DNA of 35,352 bases from an uncultured SAR116 cluster alpha proteobacterium (GCA_902523435.1 CABYZM010000015.1:1-35352), one strand, 5' to 3'. Positions 7,966 through 18,590 are shown, counted from the stretch's first letter. A program made the numbers and translations. Notes: generated by a model not told the origin, from the sequence alone.

Positions 7966-10576
7966 ACAGACACCGATACGGATCCACCGGTTAGATTACG
8001 CTCCCTTTGCCTGGATTGTCACTACCACCCGCCTAGATGTCAGCATCAACTCACCTGACACGCTAGTTAGTGTGACACTGGATATACAGCCTAATCCTGC
8101 GGCCAAACCATCTGATGAGCTGTTACTAAATGGCCGTGGCCTTAGCCTGTTATCTATAGAGGTTGACGGCCTGCATCTGGCTGTTGATCGGTATTGCCTT
8201 GACAGCAATCAGCTGCGGATTTTTGGACTGACAGATCAGCATCAAGTCAAGGTTACTTCAACATGCACACCCTACACCAATACAGCTTTGGAAGGGCTAT
8301 ATCTGTCAGGTGATATGCTTTGTACACAATGTGAGCCGGAGGGCTTCCGTCGGATCTGCTATTACCCTGACCGGCCAGATGTCATGAGTATCTTCACGGT
8401 GCGTATAGAAGCGGACCTTCAGTATAAGCAATTACTATGCAATGGAAATAAGGTGGAAGATGGACCAGTTGGGTCTAACCGTCATTTTGCTTTATGGCAT
8501 GACCCGCATCCGAAGCCCTGTTATTTGTTTGCTTTGGTTGCAGGCGACTTGGCTCTTGCGGAAGATAGGTTTACCACAGCCTCTGGACGTGATGTCACAC
8601 TGCAGATTTGGGTTGAACATGGCAACCAGAATCTGACTGAACATGCAATGGTAAGCCTAAAAAGTTCGATGAGATGGGACGAGGACGTCTATGGCCTTGA
8701 ATATGATCTTGACCTGTTTCAGATTGTTGCGGTTAGTCATTTCAATATGGGAGCGATGGAAAATAAGGGCCTAAATATTTTTAACAGTAAATTTGTTCTG
8801 GCAGACCCTGCAACAGCCACTGATGATGATCTGAACCGTGTTGAATCGATCATAGCGCATGAATATTTTCATAACTGGTCAGGCAACAGGGTCACCTGTC
8901 GTGACTGGTTTCAATTAACATTAAAAGAGGGATTAACTGTCTTTCGAGATCAGTGTTTCAGTGCAGATATGCACGATGAAACTGTAAAGAGAGCTGAAGA
9001 TGTCGCTATGTTGCGGGCTATTCAATTTCCCGAAGATGCAAGCCCCACAGCCCATCCTATCCGCCCGGAAGCTTATGCTGAAATTAATAATTTTTACACC
9101 CCCACAGTTTATGAAAAAGGGGCTGAGGTTATTCGCATGCTCAGCAGCTTTCTGGGCCCAAAAGGCTATAGACGGGGTGTGGACTTATATTTTCAGCGTC
9201 ATGACGGCCAGGCTGTGACTTGTGATGATTTTCTGGCTGCGCTTGCTGATGCAAATGATATGGATTTGTCATTATTTTCGCTGTGGTACAGTCAGGCAGG
9301 TACGCCTGACCTGACAGTCAAGCGGAATACTGCCTCCAAAGGCCTAATTAATCTGACTCTATCACAGTCGTTGCAACAAACTGCTGCTGCAACTGCAATC
9401 GGCCCAATGCCTGTGCCTGTGAAGCTCGGCCTTGTGAGTCAGACAGGAGAGGCCGTTAAGTTTAGCATTGGCGGGCGGAAGCCGGTAGTAGAACAGACGA
9501 TATTATTGACCGCTGATATGATGGAAGTTGAATTAGAATTGATGCAGCCATCTGTTTCGCCCGTTGTGCCATCTGTTTTGCGCGGCTTTTCTGCGCCTGT
9601 GCGCATGCATGATGATTTATCTGTGGATGAGCTGGCCATTCTGGCAACCCATGATACGGACGGGTTTAACCGTTATGAAGCTTGTCAGCGTCTGGCGCAT
9701 CTGGCACTTGAACAGCGGCTAGGTTCTGATGGTGCAAATGCGGCCATAGAGAGCGCGCTGATAAAAGCAGTGATTAAAATTTTTGAAGATGCATATTTAA
9801 GAAGTGATTACAAATGCTTGTGCCTATCTATCCCTAGTCAGTCTGAGGTTGAGCACCACGGAGCACAAGCCGACCCGGTTGCAATCTGGCAGGCGCGGCA
9901 GGCTCTGCAGGGTGAAATAGGCAGCCATTTATCAGATCAGATCAAGTTTGCGTTGGCGACAGAGGACTTGTGCCATACATCTTCTGGCCGTGCGTTACGT
10001 AATCGGTGTATTTATTTGGGGGTGGCTTCAGAAAGCGAAACTGCTGTCCGCTTTGCAGCAGAACAAAGCTCAGATCTGAATATGACGTTATCCATGGGCG
10101 GCCTGACGGCTCTTAACGTCACCATGCATGACTCTCGTAGTATCTGTCTGGAAGCCTTTTATGAACGCTGGCGGAACACCTCTCTGGTCATGGAAAAATG
10201 GCTTGGCCTAGAAGCATCTTCACCCTTTTCAGGCACAATTCAACGTATGCAAAAACTGATGTGCGATCCTGTATTTGATCCTGATAACCCAAATAAATTG
10301 AGATCGGTTCTTGGGACATTTGCAATGGCCAATCCAGTGCAGTTTCATAAAGAAGATGGCAGTGGGTATCAGTTCATTGCAGAACAGATTGCCGAATTGG
10401 ACAACCGTAATCCGCAGATTGCCGCCCGGCTTGCTCTGGTGCTGACGCGTTTTGCCCACATAGAGCCTAGCCGCAGAAGATTGATGAGAAAATCTGTGTT
10501 ATGGTTGTCAGAACTAAAGTTGTCAGACAACCTTCAAGAAATAGTTGCCAAAGCCTTAACGGCGGCGACAGTTTAA
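7955..10576 (+). CDS. pepN: Aminopeptidase N (M1 family)
   Basis: A cytosolic zinc aminopeptidase that removes N-terminal residues from peptides. Its 873 residues match the usual length of bacterial PepN. The exopeptidase motif GAMEN is at 266-270. The zinc site HEYFH is at 302-306, with the third ligand Glu325 in LTLKEG. The C-terminal half fits the all-helical domain of this family. The start codon lies inside gcrA in another frame with no obvious ribosome binding site of its own, so translation probably depends on ribosomes finishing gcrA. Why a cell-cycle regulator and a peptidase should be co-expressed is unclear. Confidence 0.96.
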   Translation: MEAKQTPIRIHRLDYAPFAWIVTTTRLDVSINSPDTLVSVTLDIQPNPAAKPSDELLLNGRGLSLLSIEVDGLHLAVDRYCLDSNQLRIFGLTDQHQVKVTSTCTPYTNTALEGLYLSGDMLCTQCEPEGFRRICYYPDRPDVMSIFTVRIEADLQYKQLLCNGNKVEDGPVGSNRHFALWHDPHPKPCYLFALVAGDLALAEDRFTTASGRDVTLQIWVEHGNQNLTEHAMVSLKSSMRWDEDVYGLEYDLDLFQIVAVSHFNMGAMENKGLNIFNSKFVLADPATATDDDLNRVESIIAHEYFHNWSGNRVTCRDWFQLTLKEGLTVFRDQCFSADMHDETVKRAEDVAMLRAIQFPEDASPTAHPIRPEAYAEINNFYTPTVYEKGAEVIRMLSSFLGPKGYRRGVDLYFQRHDGQAVTCDDFLAALADANDMDLSLFSLWYSQAGTPDLTVKRNTASKGLINLTLSQSLQQTAAATAIGPMPVPVKLGLVSQTGEAVKFSIGGRKPVVEQTILLTADMMEVELELMQPSVSPVVPSVLRGFSAPVRMHDDLSVDELAILATHDTDGFNRYEACQRLAHLALEQRLGSDGANAAIESALIKAVIKIFEDAYLRSDYKCLCLSIPSQSEVEHHGAQADPVAIWQARQALQGEIGSHLSDQIKFALATEDLCHTSSGRALRNRCIYLGVASESETAVRFAAEQSSDLNMTLSMGGLTALNVTMHDSRSICLEAFYERWRNTSLVMEKWLGLEASSPFSGTIQRMQKLMCDPVFDPDNPNKLRSVLGTFAMANPVQFHKEDGSGYQFIAEQIAELDNRNPQIAARLALVLTRFAHIEPSRRRLMRKSVLWLSELKLSDNLQEIVAKALTAATV

Positions 10577-10603
10577 TCCTATAGTCAGGTGCTGCTATCC
10601 TAT

Positions 10604-11962
10604 TTAACGCAGGAATGCTGGAATATGATCACTGTCTTTAAAACTATTTCCTTTCCAAGCGGGAGGGCGTTTTTTACCCTGTTCAGAGCGTCTGAAAGGG
10701 CCTTTATCAACCTTATCAGGATTTTTTTCTTCCGCGCTTAACTCATCTGAATCAGTCTTATTTAAAGTGCGGCTTTTTCGATGTTTTTTTGCGGATTTTC
10801 CAGCATCGTCAGTTGAATGCTCTTTTTTTGACTGCCGGTCGGTGTTGGATAAAACAGGAATAGGCTGACCTGTTAGTTTTTCGATCGCTAATATGGCTTT
10901 TTCATCATCCTCACCGGCAATCAGCGTAAAGGCATGGCCATGGCGACCGGCACGGCCAGTGCGCCCGATACGGTGCACATAATCTTCTGCGTTAGACGGG
11001 ACATCAAAATTAAACACATGGCTAACACTGGGGATATCAAGGCCGCGTGCAGCAACATCAGACGCAACTAACAGAGGTATCCGCCCATTTTTGAATTCAT
11101 CCAGTGCGGCCAGACGTGCACTCTGGGTCATGTCGCCATGAAGACCTGTCGCTGAGAAGCCATGCCGTTTCATCGATGCTAGCAAAGTTGAGATATCTCG
11201 TTTTCGGTTGCAGAAAATGACTGCATTCTGAATATCCTGGCTGCGCAGTAGTTCCCGCAGTGCCTCACGTTTCTTCTTAAATGTTGTACGCACTAGGTTC
11301 TGGCTGATTGTATCGGCTGTTGATGCAGGTTTGGCAACTTCGATTAGTTTTGGGTTCATGACAAATTTGCGACCGATTGTATGAATTTCTTCAGATAAAG
11401 TTGCTGAAAAGAACAGGGTCTGCCGCATTACAGGTAAAAAGCTCACAATGCGTTCCACATCAGGAATGAAGCCCATATCCAACATACGATCAGCTTCATC
11501 AATGACTAGAATCTTTACATCTTGAAGGAGTACTTTGCCGCGTTCAAAATGATCTAATAAGCGGCCAGGTGTTGCAATAAGAACATCAACACCTTTGCTA
11601 AGAGCGGCATCCTGCTCAGAAAAACTTACACCGCCTATCAGCAAGGCCATACTCATTTTATGGTTAACTGAAAACTTTTTAAATGACTCAGAGACCTGAG
11701 CGGCCAATTCTCTTGTTGGGGCTAAGATAAGCGAGCGGGGCATGCGTGCCTTCGCTCGTCCAGAAGCTAAAATGTCAATCATTGGCAAAGTGAAAGAGGC
11801 GGTTTTGCCTGTTCCTGTCTGCGCAGAACCTAGTATATCACGACCCATCAAGACAGACGGGATAGAGGCAGCCTGAATGGGAGTAGGCGTTTCATAGCCG
11901 AGCAAAGTAACAGCTTTAACAAGCTCATCACTGAGCCCTAAATCAATAAATTGGGAAGAAAT
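10604..11962 (-). CDS. DEAD-box ATP-dependent RNA helicase with apparent ATT start
   Basis: An RhlE-like DEAD-box helicase. Seen in order: the Q motif region (FIDLGLSDELVKAVTLLGYE, PTPIQ), AQTGTGKT, PTRELAAQV, TPGRLLDHF, DEAD, SAT, VASDVAARGLD and HRIGRTGRAGR. A Lys/Arg/Ser-rich tail of about 70 residues follows and may bind RNA. The first canonical start in frame is TTG 11905, but that would remove the conserved Q-motif phenylalanine and the DLGLS helix. An in-frame TAA at 11977-11975 limits the start to a short interval. The best candidate is ATT at 11962-11960, eight bases after AAAGGA. ATT initiation is rare (infC is the classic case). About 452 residues result. Family is certain; start is an inference. 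Confidence 0.9.
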   Translation of the reverse strand: MSSQFIDLGLSDELVKAVTLLGYETPTPIQAASIPSVLMGRDILGSAQTGTGKTASFTLPMIDILASGRAKARMPRSLILAPTRELAAQVSESFKKFSVNHKMSMALLIGGVSFSEQDAALSKGVDVLIATPGRLLDHFERGKVLLQDVKILVIDEADRMLDMGFIPDVERIVSFLPVMRQTLFFSATLSEEIHTIGRKFVMNPKLIEVAKPASTADTISQNLVRTTFKKKREALRELLRSQDIQNAVIFCNRKRDISTLLASMKRHGFSATGLHGDMTQSARLAALDEFKNGRIPLLVASDVAARGLDIPSVSHVFNFDVPSNAEDYVHRIGRTGRAGRHGHAFTLIAGEDDEKAILAIEKLTGQPIPVLSNTDRQSKKEHSTDDAGKSAKKHRKSRTLNKTDSDELSAEEKNPDKVDKGPFRRSEQGKKRPPAWKGNSFKDSDHIPAFLR

Positions 11963-12163
11963 AGTGGTAATCCTTTAATATCGACGAATTTTACATCTGC
12001 TCAAGACATAATCAACGAGTTGTTCTAATTACCAATACAACAGCGTCAGCGTTAGGCTACACTGATTTTGTTGCCTGGTCAAATGACAAGCGGCTCTGGT
12101 GTTGTTTTCCATTCCTGCGTATACTGCGCGATAATTTTGGCTATGAACCTTGGATTTTTTCTT

Positions 12164-12871
12164 ATGCCGACACTTGTATTTATACCCGGCCTGCTCTGCA
12201 CATCAGCTTTGTTTCAGGCGCAGATCAATGTGCTTGAGACGACACATAAGATTAAGGTTGCGGACACAACTGGCCTTGACAGTATTTCGGCGATGTCTGA
12301 ACGCATTTTGGCACAGATAGACGGGCCTTTAATCCTGTTTGGCCTGTCGATGGGCGGCTATATTGCGATGGAAACTGCAAGGCTGGATGCTAGCAGGGTA
12401 CATGGACTTGGCCTGTTTTCAACAGGGGCACGTGCGGATACAGAAGACAGGCGCAAAATGCGGAATGATCTGGTAAGGCTGTCAGCTATAGGCAAATTCA
12501 GAGGTGTTACTCCCCGTTTATTGCCAAAATTCCTATCGCCGCGAGCATTGGAGAATGAACAGTTGACAAACACGGTCCTTCATATGGCAGAGACAGTAGG
12601 GCAACACGATTTTGCGCTGCAGCAAAAGGCTATTTCAAACCGCATCGACCAACGGCCCCATTTGTCTTCCTATACCAGTCCATCCTGCGTGGTTTGCGGG
12701 GATATCGATGAATTAACACCGCCTGAGTTATCTGTTGAAATGGCAGCTTTGTTACCGAACTGTAATCTGAAGTTGCTAGAGGCAACAGGGCATCTGTCAA
12801 CTATGGAAGCGCCGGAAGCTTGTCTTGCTGCGATGCAGAGTCTCATTGAAAGAGCAGAGCAGGGTAGCTGA
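12164..12871 (+). CDS. Alpha/beta hydrolase
   Basis: A single-domain alpha/beta-hydrolase-fold protein of about 235 residues. It has the oxyanion segment VFIPGLLC, the nucleophile elbow GLSMGG (Ser62), a CGDIDELTPP segment supplying the acid, and TGHLSTME supplying the histidine. The complete triad suggests an active esterase- or lipase-like enzyme; the substrate cannot be read from sequence. I chose ATG 12164 because PTLVFIPG is where the fold begins. In-frame starts at 12068 (TTG) and 12143 (ATG) would add non-conserved residues. It is convergent with parE and divergent from the helicase gene. Confidence 0.85.
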   Translation: MPTLVFIPGLLCTSALFQAQINVLETTHKIKVADTTGLDSISAMSERILAQIDGPLILFGLSMGGYIAMETARLDASRVHGLGLFSTGARADTEDRRKMRNDLVRLSAIGKFRGVTPRLLPKFLSPRALENEQLTNTVLHMAETVGQHDFALQQKAISNRIDQRPHLSSYTSPSCVVCGDIDELTPPELSVEMAALLPNCNLKLLEATGHLSTMEAPEACLAAMQSLIERAEQGS

Positions 12872-12887
12872 ACCGCACCTGTGTGGT

Positions 12888-14870
12888 CTAGACATCCAAT
12901 TCTTGTATCACCTCATAAGCATGATCACGAATATAACCAAATCGCAATTCTGGCTTTTTTCCCATCAACGTGTTTACTAGCTTGTCAACATTGCGGCGGT
13001 CATCCGCGCCATCAATGTTCCGTTTAGGAAGGTCGACTTGCAATAATCTGCGGCTGTCAGGGTTCATGGTGGTTTCTTTCAATTGAGCGGGTGGCATTTC
13101 CCCGAGACCTTTAAAGCGGCTGATATCGACCTTTGATTTCTGCGTGAATTGTGTTTGTAGTAGACGGTCGCGATGCTCATCATCCAACGCATAGGCTGTT
13201 ACCGCGCCCTGTGTCATCCTGTACAGGGGCGGCTGGGCAAGATAAAGGCGGCCTTTTTCAATAAGATCTGGCATCTCGCGGTAAAAATAGGTCATCAACA
13301 AGGCGGCAATATGGGCCCCGTCTACATCAGCATCCGTCATGATGATGATCTTTCCATATCGCAGCCTATCTATGGAAAATTCCCTGCCGCCCTTTACCCC
13401 GAGTGCAAGAGCCAGATCAGATAGTTCCTGATTCTGAGATAATTTTTCGGCTGTTGCACTGGCGACATTCAAAATCTTGCCACGCAGAGGTAATACAGCC
13501 TGTGTCTTTCTGTTTCGGGCTGATTTTGCTGATCCGCCAGCACTGTCTCCTTCGACCAGAAACAATTCTGTGAGCTTTGTATTTGTTTCAGTACAGTCAG
13601 ATAATTTACCTGGCAAACGCAGTTTTCGCGTGGCTGATTTGCGGGCCACATCTTTCTCTTTGCGTTTGCGTTTGCGATCCTCCATCCGCTCGATCGCGCG
13701 TTCCAGGAGGTAATTTGCCCTCGTGGGCTCATCTGAAAGCCAAATTTCAAATCTGTCACGCACAGCCGATTCAGTTTGTTTAGCAGCATCAGCAGTGACC
13801 AACTTGTCTTTTGTCTGCCCCTGAAATTGGGGATCCCGTAAAAAAACAGACAGCATCCCGGCAGTTTCTGCAAGGATATCTTCTGCTGTAAGTTCCGCAG
13901 CTTTCTTCTGGCTAACCAAATCACCGTAATTACGCAGTCCACGGGAGATGGCTTGCCTGAATCCTGTTTCATGTGTGCCGCCCAAAGGGGTAGGCACTGT
14001 ATTGCAATAGGAGCGGAAAAAACCATCCTCCGCGGGGGTCAGCCAGGTAATCGCCCACTCAAATTTTTGCTCCTCAATTTCTATTCGGCCAGCAAAAGGC
14101 TGGCTTAAAAGCAGTGGTTTATCCTTTGTTGAATGGTTTAAGTAATCAGCTAGACCGCCTGGAAAGCAAAGCTGCTGTTGTTGGGGGACAGGGTTGGTGT
14201 CTGTGATCAGTTCAAGGGCACATTTCCATCTGATCTCAACTCCAGCAAACAGATAGGCCTTGGAAAGGGCCATGTGATAGAGCGTTTCGGCTTTAAATCG
14301 ACAATTTGTCCCAAAAATATCTTCATCAGGAGTGAACCGGATTGATGTCCCGCGCCGGTTTGCTGTTTTGCCCACAACGGCTAGTTTTCCAGTTGGTCTG
14401 CCGCGCGCAAAAGACTGACTGTAGAGGGTTTTATCACGCGCAACCTCAACCTCTAAATGGCTGGACAGAGCATTTACCACAGATGCTCCAACACCATGAA
14501 GTCCGCCGGAGGTCTGATAGGCTTTGCCAGAAAACTTACCGCCAGCATGCAAGGTGGTCAGGATGATCTCAAGCGCAGATTTATCTGGAAATTTTGGATG
14601 CGGATCAATTGGGATGCCCCGACCATTATCGCGTATGCTAAGGGTGTTCGTATCCTCAAGATGAATTTCAATCCAACTCGCATGACCAGCAACAGCCTCG
14701 TCCATGGAATTATCCAGAATTTCAGCTGCTAAATGATGGAGTGCTCGCTCATCTGTTCCGCCAACATACATGCCTGGCCGATGCCTTACGGGTTCTAGCC
14801 CTTCCAGAACTTCAATCTCGCTAGCATCATAGCTAGTCTTCTGGGTGCCATTTGGAAACAAATCTGACAT
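12888..14870 (-). CDS. parE: DNA topoisomerase IV subunit B
   Basis: The ATPase subunit of topoisomerase IV, which decatenates daughter chromosomes together with ParC (not in this window). Its 660 residues match ParE and lack the long insertion seen in many gram-negative GyrB proteins. Seen: the N-terminal RPGMYVGGTDERALHH, the GHKL ATPase motifs EILDNSMDEA, DNGRGIPID and GLHGVGASVVNALS, the TOPRIM motifs LVEGDSAGGSA and DADVDGAHIAALL, and a C-terminal RFKGLGEM. A long intergenic region separates it from glnA. ParE versus GyrB is judged from length and general resemblance and is quite likely. Confidence 0.93.
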   Translation of the reverse strand: MSDLFPNGTQKTSYDASEIEVLEGLEPVRHRPGMYVGGTDERALHHLAAEILDNSMDEAVAGHASWIEIHLEDTNTLSIRDNGRGIPIDPHPKFPDKSALEIILTTLHAGGKFSGKAYQTSGGLHGVGASVVNALSSHLEVEVARDKTLYSQSFARGRPTGKLAVVGKTANRRGTSIRFTPDEDIFGTNCRFKAETLYHMALSKAYLFAGVEIRWKCALELITDTNPVPQQQQLCFPGGLADYLNHSTKDKPLLLSQPFAGRIEIEEQKFEWAITWLTPAEDGFFRSYCNTVPTPLGGTHETGFRQAISRGLRNYGDLVSQKKAAELTAEDILAETAGMLSVFLRDPQFQGQTKDKLVTADAAKQTESAVRDRFEIWLSDEPTRANYLLERAIERMEDRKRKRKEKDVARKSATRKLRLPGKLSDCTETNTKLTELFLVEGDSAGGSAKSARNRKTQAVLPLRGKILNVASATAEKLSQNQELSDLALALGVKGGREFSIDRLRYGKIIIMTDADVDGAHIAALLMTYFYREMPDLIEKGRLYLAQPPLYRMTQGAVTAYALDDEHRDRLLQTQFTQKSKVDISRFKGLGEMPPAQLKETTMNPDSRRLLQVDLPKRNIDGADDRRNVDKLVNTLMGKKPELRFGYIRDHAYEVIQELDV

Positions 14871-15261
14871 TTCATTTCTGGTAAAAAGTTGAGTCTCACG
14901 AATTTTACAATATGTAGGGGATCAGGAAAAGTGTTAAAACTAGATACAGCAATTTAAACTTAACGATGGATTCATTTTTTATGCGATTGCCTTTATTGAG
15001 AGTGGGCTAAAATGAGCTTGGTACACAGTTAAGAGTTTAAGAAATGGCTGATAAGAAATTATTTTCCAAGGAGCATTAAAACCTATCCTCACAACAAAGC
15101 TGGGGTCAAAAAGGTAAATATATGGAATCATCTTCTGACGCGTCTTTGCTGTTCAACTTCATTGTCAGTTTTTCATTCTGCCTGAGTTTTTGCATACAAG
15201 ACAGCCAGTCTTGTTAGACCAGGGGCTTTAAATATGAAGCGTGTATTGCTGAGCCTTGAAT
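14871..15261. other. Intergenic region between parE and glnA
   Basis: About 390 bases with no convincing gene. The parE promoter must lie near 14871-14990. One tiny plus-strand reading frame (15122-15217, 31 codons, starting MESSSDASLL) has AAAAAGG seven bases upstream of its ATG. It has no recognisable domain and could be chance. I see no tRNA or clear riboswitch here. Confidence 0.4.
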
Positions 15262-15295
15262 AATAAAAAACCCCGAGCGTATCTGCCCGGGGTTT
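15262..15295 (-). terminator. Rho-independent terminator of glnA
   Basis: On the minus strand, AAACCCCGGGC and GCTCGGGGTTT form a GC-rich hairpin with one internal mismatch and a short loop, followed by a T-rich run (TTTTTTATTA). It begins about 22 bases after the glnA stop, exactly where a glnBA transcript would end. Confidence 0.9.
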
Positions 15296-15316
15296 ATCAT
15301 TATCTGTCTGCCAGAT

Positions 15317-16726
15317 TTAGTATGAGTAATACATCTGAAATTCAACGGGATGGGGGGCATGCTCAAGAGCGATGACCTCTTCCATTTTTAGTTCGATGTA
15401 CGCGTCAATCTGGTCGTCTGTAAATACATTACCTTCTGTTAAGAAGGCACGATCAGCATTTAAGCTCTCTAGAGCCTCACGCAAGGACCCGCAGACTGTT
15501 GGTATTTGCGCAAGCTCTTCTGCGGGCAAGTCATACAAATCCTTATCCATGGCATCCCCAGGGTGGATTTTGTTGCGAATACCATCCAGCCCAGCCATCA
15601 GCATAGCTGAGAAAGCAAGGTATGGATTAGCTGTTGCATCGGGGAACCGCACTTCAACTCGCTTACCGTTAGGGCTGGCTACAAATGGGATACGGCAGGA
15701 GGCTGAACGGTTCCGTGCAGAATAGGCGAGCAGGACTGGGGCTTCGAAGCCTGGGATCAAGCGCTTATAGCTGTTCGTTGATGGGTTAGTAAACGCATTC
15801 AGCGCTTTTGCATGTTTGATAATACCGCCGATGTAATGCAATGCTGCTTCGGATAGATCCGCGTAGCCGTTACCTGCAAATAATGGCTTACCGCCTGCCC
15901 ATAAAGATTGGTGAACATGCATTCCTGATCCATTATCACCGGCAATCGGTTTTGGCAGAAAAGTCGCAGACAGTCCGTAAGCATTGGCAACCTGATGCAC
16001 TGAGTATTTGTAAACCTGCATGTTATCAGCTGTTTCAAGCAGCGTGCCGAATTTCATACCTAATTCGTGTTGAGAAGGAGCGACTTCATGGTGATGCTTT
16101 TCCACAGGCACGCCCATATCCGCCATAACTGACAACATTTCAGAACGAATGTCCTGTCCTGAGTCGATCGGTGGAACGGGGAAATACCCACCTTTCACGC
16201 CTGGGCGGTGACCCATGTTGCCCTCTTCATACTCACGTGCGCTGTTGTAAGGCCCCTCAACTGAGTCCACCTGAAACATCGAGCGGTTCATGGACACGTC
16301 CACTTTTACGTCCTCAAAAATGAAGAACTCCGCTTCTGGACCAAAATAAGCTGTGTCCGCAATTCCGGCTGCTTGCATATGAGCGAGAGCCGCTTTCGCC
16401 GTGCCACGCGGGTCACGTTCGTAAGGCTCACCTGTGATAGGATCTAGGACATCACAGAACACGGCCAATGTGGTCTGTGAAAAAAATGGGTCAATGTAAG
16501 CGCGAGAAAGATCTGGCATTAATTTCATGTCTGATTCGTTAATTGCTTTCCAGCCAGCAATTGAAGACCCATCAAACATAAACCCTTCCGCAAGGGAATC
16601 TTTGTCTATTGTATCAATGTGCTGTGTTACATGCTGCATCTTACCGCGTGGGTCGGTAAAGCGCAGGTCGACATAAGCTATGTCATTCTCTTTGATCATC
16701 TCCATGATTGTTTTTGCGTCAGACAT
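15317..16726 (-). CDS. glnA: Type I glutamine synthetase
   Basis: Makes glutamine from glutamate, ammonia and ATP; it is the central ammonia-assimilation enzyme and forms a cytosolic dodecamer. The 469-residue length is standard. Seen: [11 protein letters not shown] near residue 50, [10 protein letters not shown] (129-137), the [13 protein letters not shown] block (211-223), the [13 protein letters not shown]/metal site (about 265), the RIPF loop, and Tyr398 in [11 protein letters not shown], the conserved adenylylation site. It is therefore probably switched off by GlnE-type adenylylation. It follows glnB on the same strand with a 103-base gap and ends at a strong terminator, giving the classical glnBA unit. 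Confidence 0.98.
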   Translation of the reverse strand: MSDAKTIMEMIKENDIAYVDLRFTDPRGKMQHVTQHIDTIDKDSLAEGFMFDGSSIAGWKAINESDMKLMPDLSRAYIDPFFSQTTLAVFCDVLDPITGEPYERDPRGTAKAALAHMQAAGIADTAYFGPEAEFFIFEDVKVDVSMNRSMFQVDSVEGPYNSAREYEEGNMGHRPGVKGGYFPVPPIDSGQDIRSEMLSVMADMGVPVEKHHHEVAPSQHELGMKFGTLLETADNMQVYKYSVHQVANAYGLSATFLPKPIAGDNGSGMHVHQSLWAGGKPLFAGNGYADLSEAALHYIGGIIKHAKALNAFTNPSTNSYKRLIPGFEAPVLLAYSARNRSASCRIPFVASPNGKRVEVRFPDATANPYLAFSAMLMAGLDGIRNKIHPGDAMDKDLYDLPAEELAQIPTVCGSLREALESLNADRAFLTEGNVFTDDQIDAYIELKMEEVIALEHAPHPVEFQMYYSY

Positions 16727-16829
16727 TTTCGTTTCCTTTCAAATATTCATCTTGGCTCTGGTTCATTTCATCTCAATGTTTTCAGCAGCCTGGACAGGCC
16801 ACATGATCTTAAATTACAAGTTTGTCCAA

Positions 16830-17174
<345 letters not shown>

Positions 17175-17337
17175 TCACCTGAACTGTTTTCTGGTAAATT
17201 TTCTAGAGTGTCGAATCGGCTTGTTAATTTTGCCTATCTCGAAAACCCATAAACATTGAACGTTAAAGCCCTGTTCATATCTTTTCGCAAGACTTTGAAG
17301 GAAAGTGACTACAGAACAGCCTGCATTTGCACATTAA

Positions 17338-18504
17338 TTAGGCAGAGTCGTCCAACATTTTTTGAATGCGTGAGACAGCCCGTTCGATTGCTTCATCTGA
17401 ATTGGCGCAGGACAAACGAATATAGCCTTCACCGAAACTGCCGAATGAAGTACCTGAGATTCCCGCAACACCATAATCTTCCAACAATTTTTCTTGAAAT
17501 GCATTAGAGGAGAAGGGAGTGTCAATGATATTTGCAAAGGCGTAAAACGCGCCGCCTGGTTGTTGGCAACTTACTCCTTCAATCTGGTTCAGTAACTTCG
17601 TGATAAGCGCCCCCCGCCGCCTGAACGCTGTCAGCATTTCATCGACACAGGACTGGTCACCCTGCAACGCAGCAATCGCCGCATGTTGGGAAGCGGCATT
17701 GACACAAGAATGGAAGTTAACGGCTAATCTGTCTGCATAATCGACAAGCCGTTTGGGCCATACACCATATCCAATACGCCAGCCCGTCATCGCGTAAGTT
17801 TTTGACCAGCCATTCAAAATGATTAATCTGTCCTCAAGGCTGGGGTAAGTCATGAGTGAAACTGGTTCGCCTTCAAAAATTAACCGGTCGTAAATTTCAT
17901 CCGACAGGACCGTAACATGTGGAAAAATTTCAAGCCCCTTGACAAATTTGTCCAATTCAGCGCGCGGGGTGACGCCACCTGTTGGATTTGCTGGTGTATT
18001 TACAATAACAAGACTGGTTCTATCCGTGATTTTTGACAGCACTTCCTCCGCATCAAAAGCGAAACCGTTTTTCTCTATTAAACCGTAAGAAATAGATCTG
18101 GCCCCTGAATAATTGATGGCTGACTGATAAATTGGAAAACCAGGGTCAGGCGTCAGAATTTCGTGTTCTGGTCCGCCTAATAGCATCATTGCTGTAAACA
18201 AAATTGGCTTTCCGCCAGGGACTATCTGAATGTTATTAACGTCGGGTTTGTTTCTGTAGCGTTGATGGATGTCTTTGGCAACAGCTTCACGCAATGCAGG
18301 CAATCCCATGGAGGGCGTGTAACCATGAGCCCCATCGAGCAAAGCTTGGATTCCTGCTTCAACGATATGTTCAGGCGTTCTGAAATCTGGCTGGCCTATC
18401 CCTAAATTGATGATATCATTTCCCTGTGCGGCAAGCACACCAGCTCTGGCTAAAACTCCAAAAGCGGTTTCAGTTCCCAGTTTGTCAGCAGATGGATTAA
18501 GCAT
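17338..18504 (-). CDS. Class I/II PLP-dependent aminotransferase (aspartate aminotransferase-like)
   Basis: A cytosolic fold-type I aminotransferase of about 388 residues. Seen: the N-terminal NLGIGQPDFRTP, GYTPSMGLPALREA, VPGGKP, the NPTGG motif with the PLP-binding asparagine, DEIYDRL (Asp and Tyr contact the cofactor), and SKTYAMTGWRIGY carrying the Schiff-base lysine near residue 235. The C-terminal RLSCA segment includes the substrate-carboxylate arginine. Substrate specificity (aspartate, alanine or aromatic) cannot be settled from motifs. I prefer ATG 18504 with GAGAA upstream; a TTG at 18510 would add two residues. It lies upstream of glnB on the same strand with a 169-base gap, so co-transcription is uncertain. 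Confidence 0.92.
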   Translation of the reverse strand: MLNPSADKLGTETAFGVLARAGVLAAQGNDIINLGIGQPDFRTPEHIVEAGIQALLDGAHGYTPSMGLPALREAVAKDIHQRYRNKPDVNNIQIVPGGKPILFTAMMLLGGPEHEILTPDPGFPIYQSAINYSGARSISYGLIEKNGFAFDAEEVLSKITDRTSLVIVNTPANPTGGVTPRAELDKFVKGLEIFPHVTVLSDEIYDRLIFEGEPVSLMTYPSLEDRLIILNGWSKTYAMTGWRIGYGVWPKRLVDYADRLAVNFHSCVNAASQHAAIAALQGDQSCVDEMLTAFRRRGALITKLLNQIEGVSCQQPGGAFYAFANIIDTPFSSNAFQEKLLEDYGVAGISGTSFGSFGEGYIRLSCANSDEAIERAVSRIQKMLDDSA

Positions 18505-18590
18505 AAACAATTCTCATATAGTGGTTTTTATTTGACCATATACATATTTCTACCCTATTAAAGCATTGATTTGCATTTCATGAATGCTGT

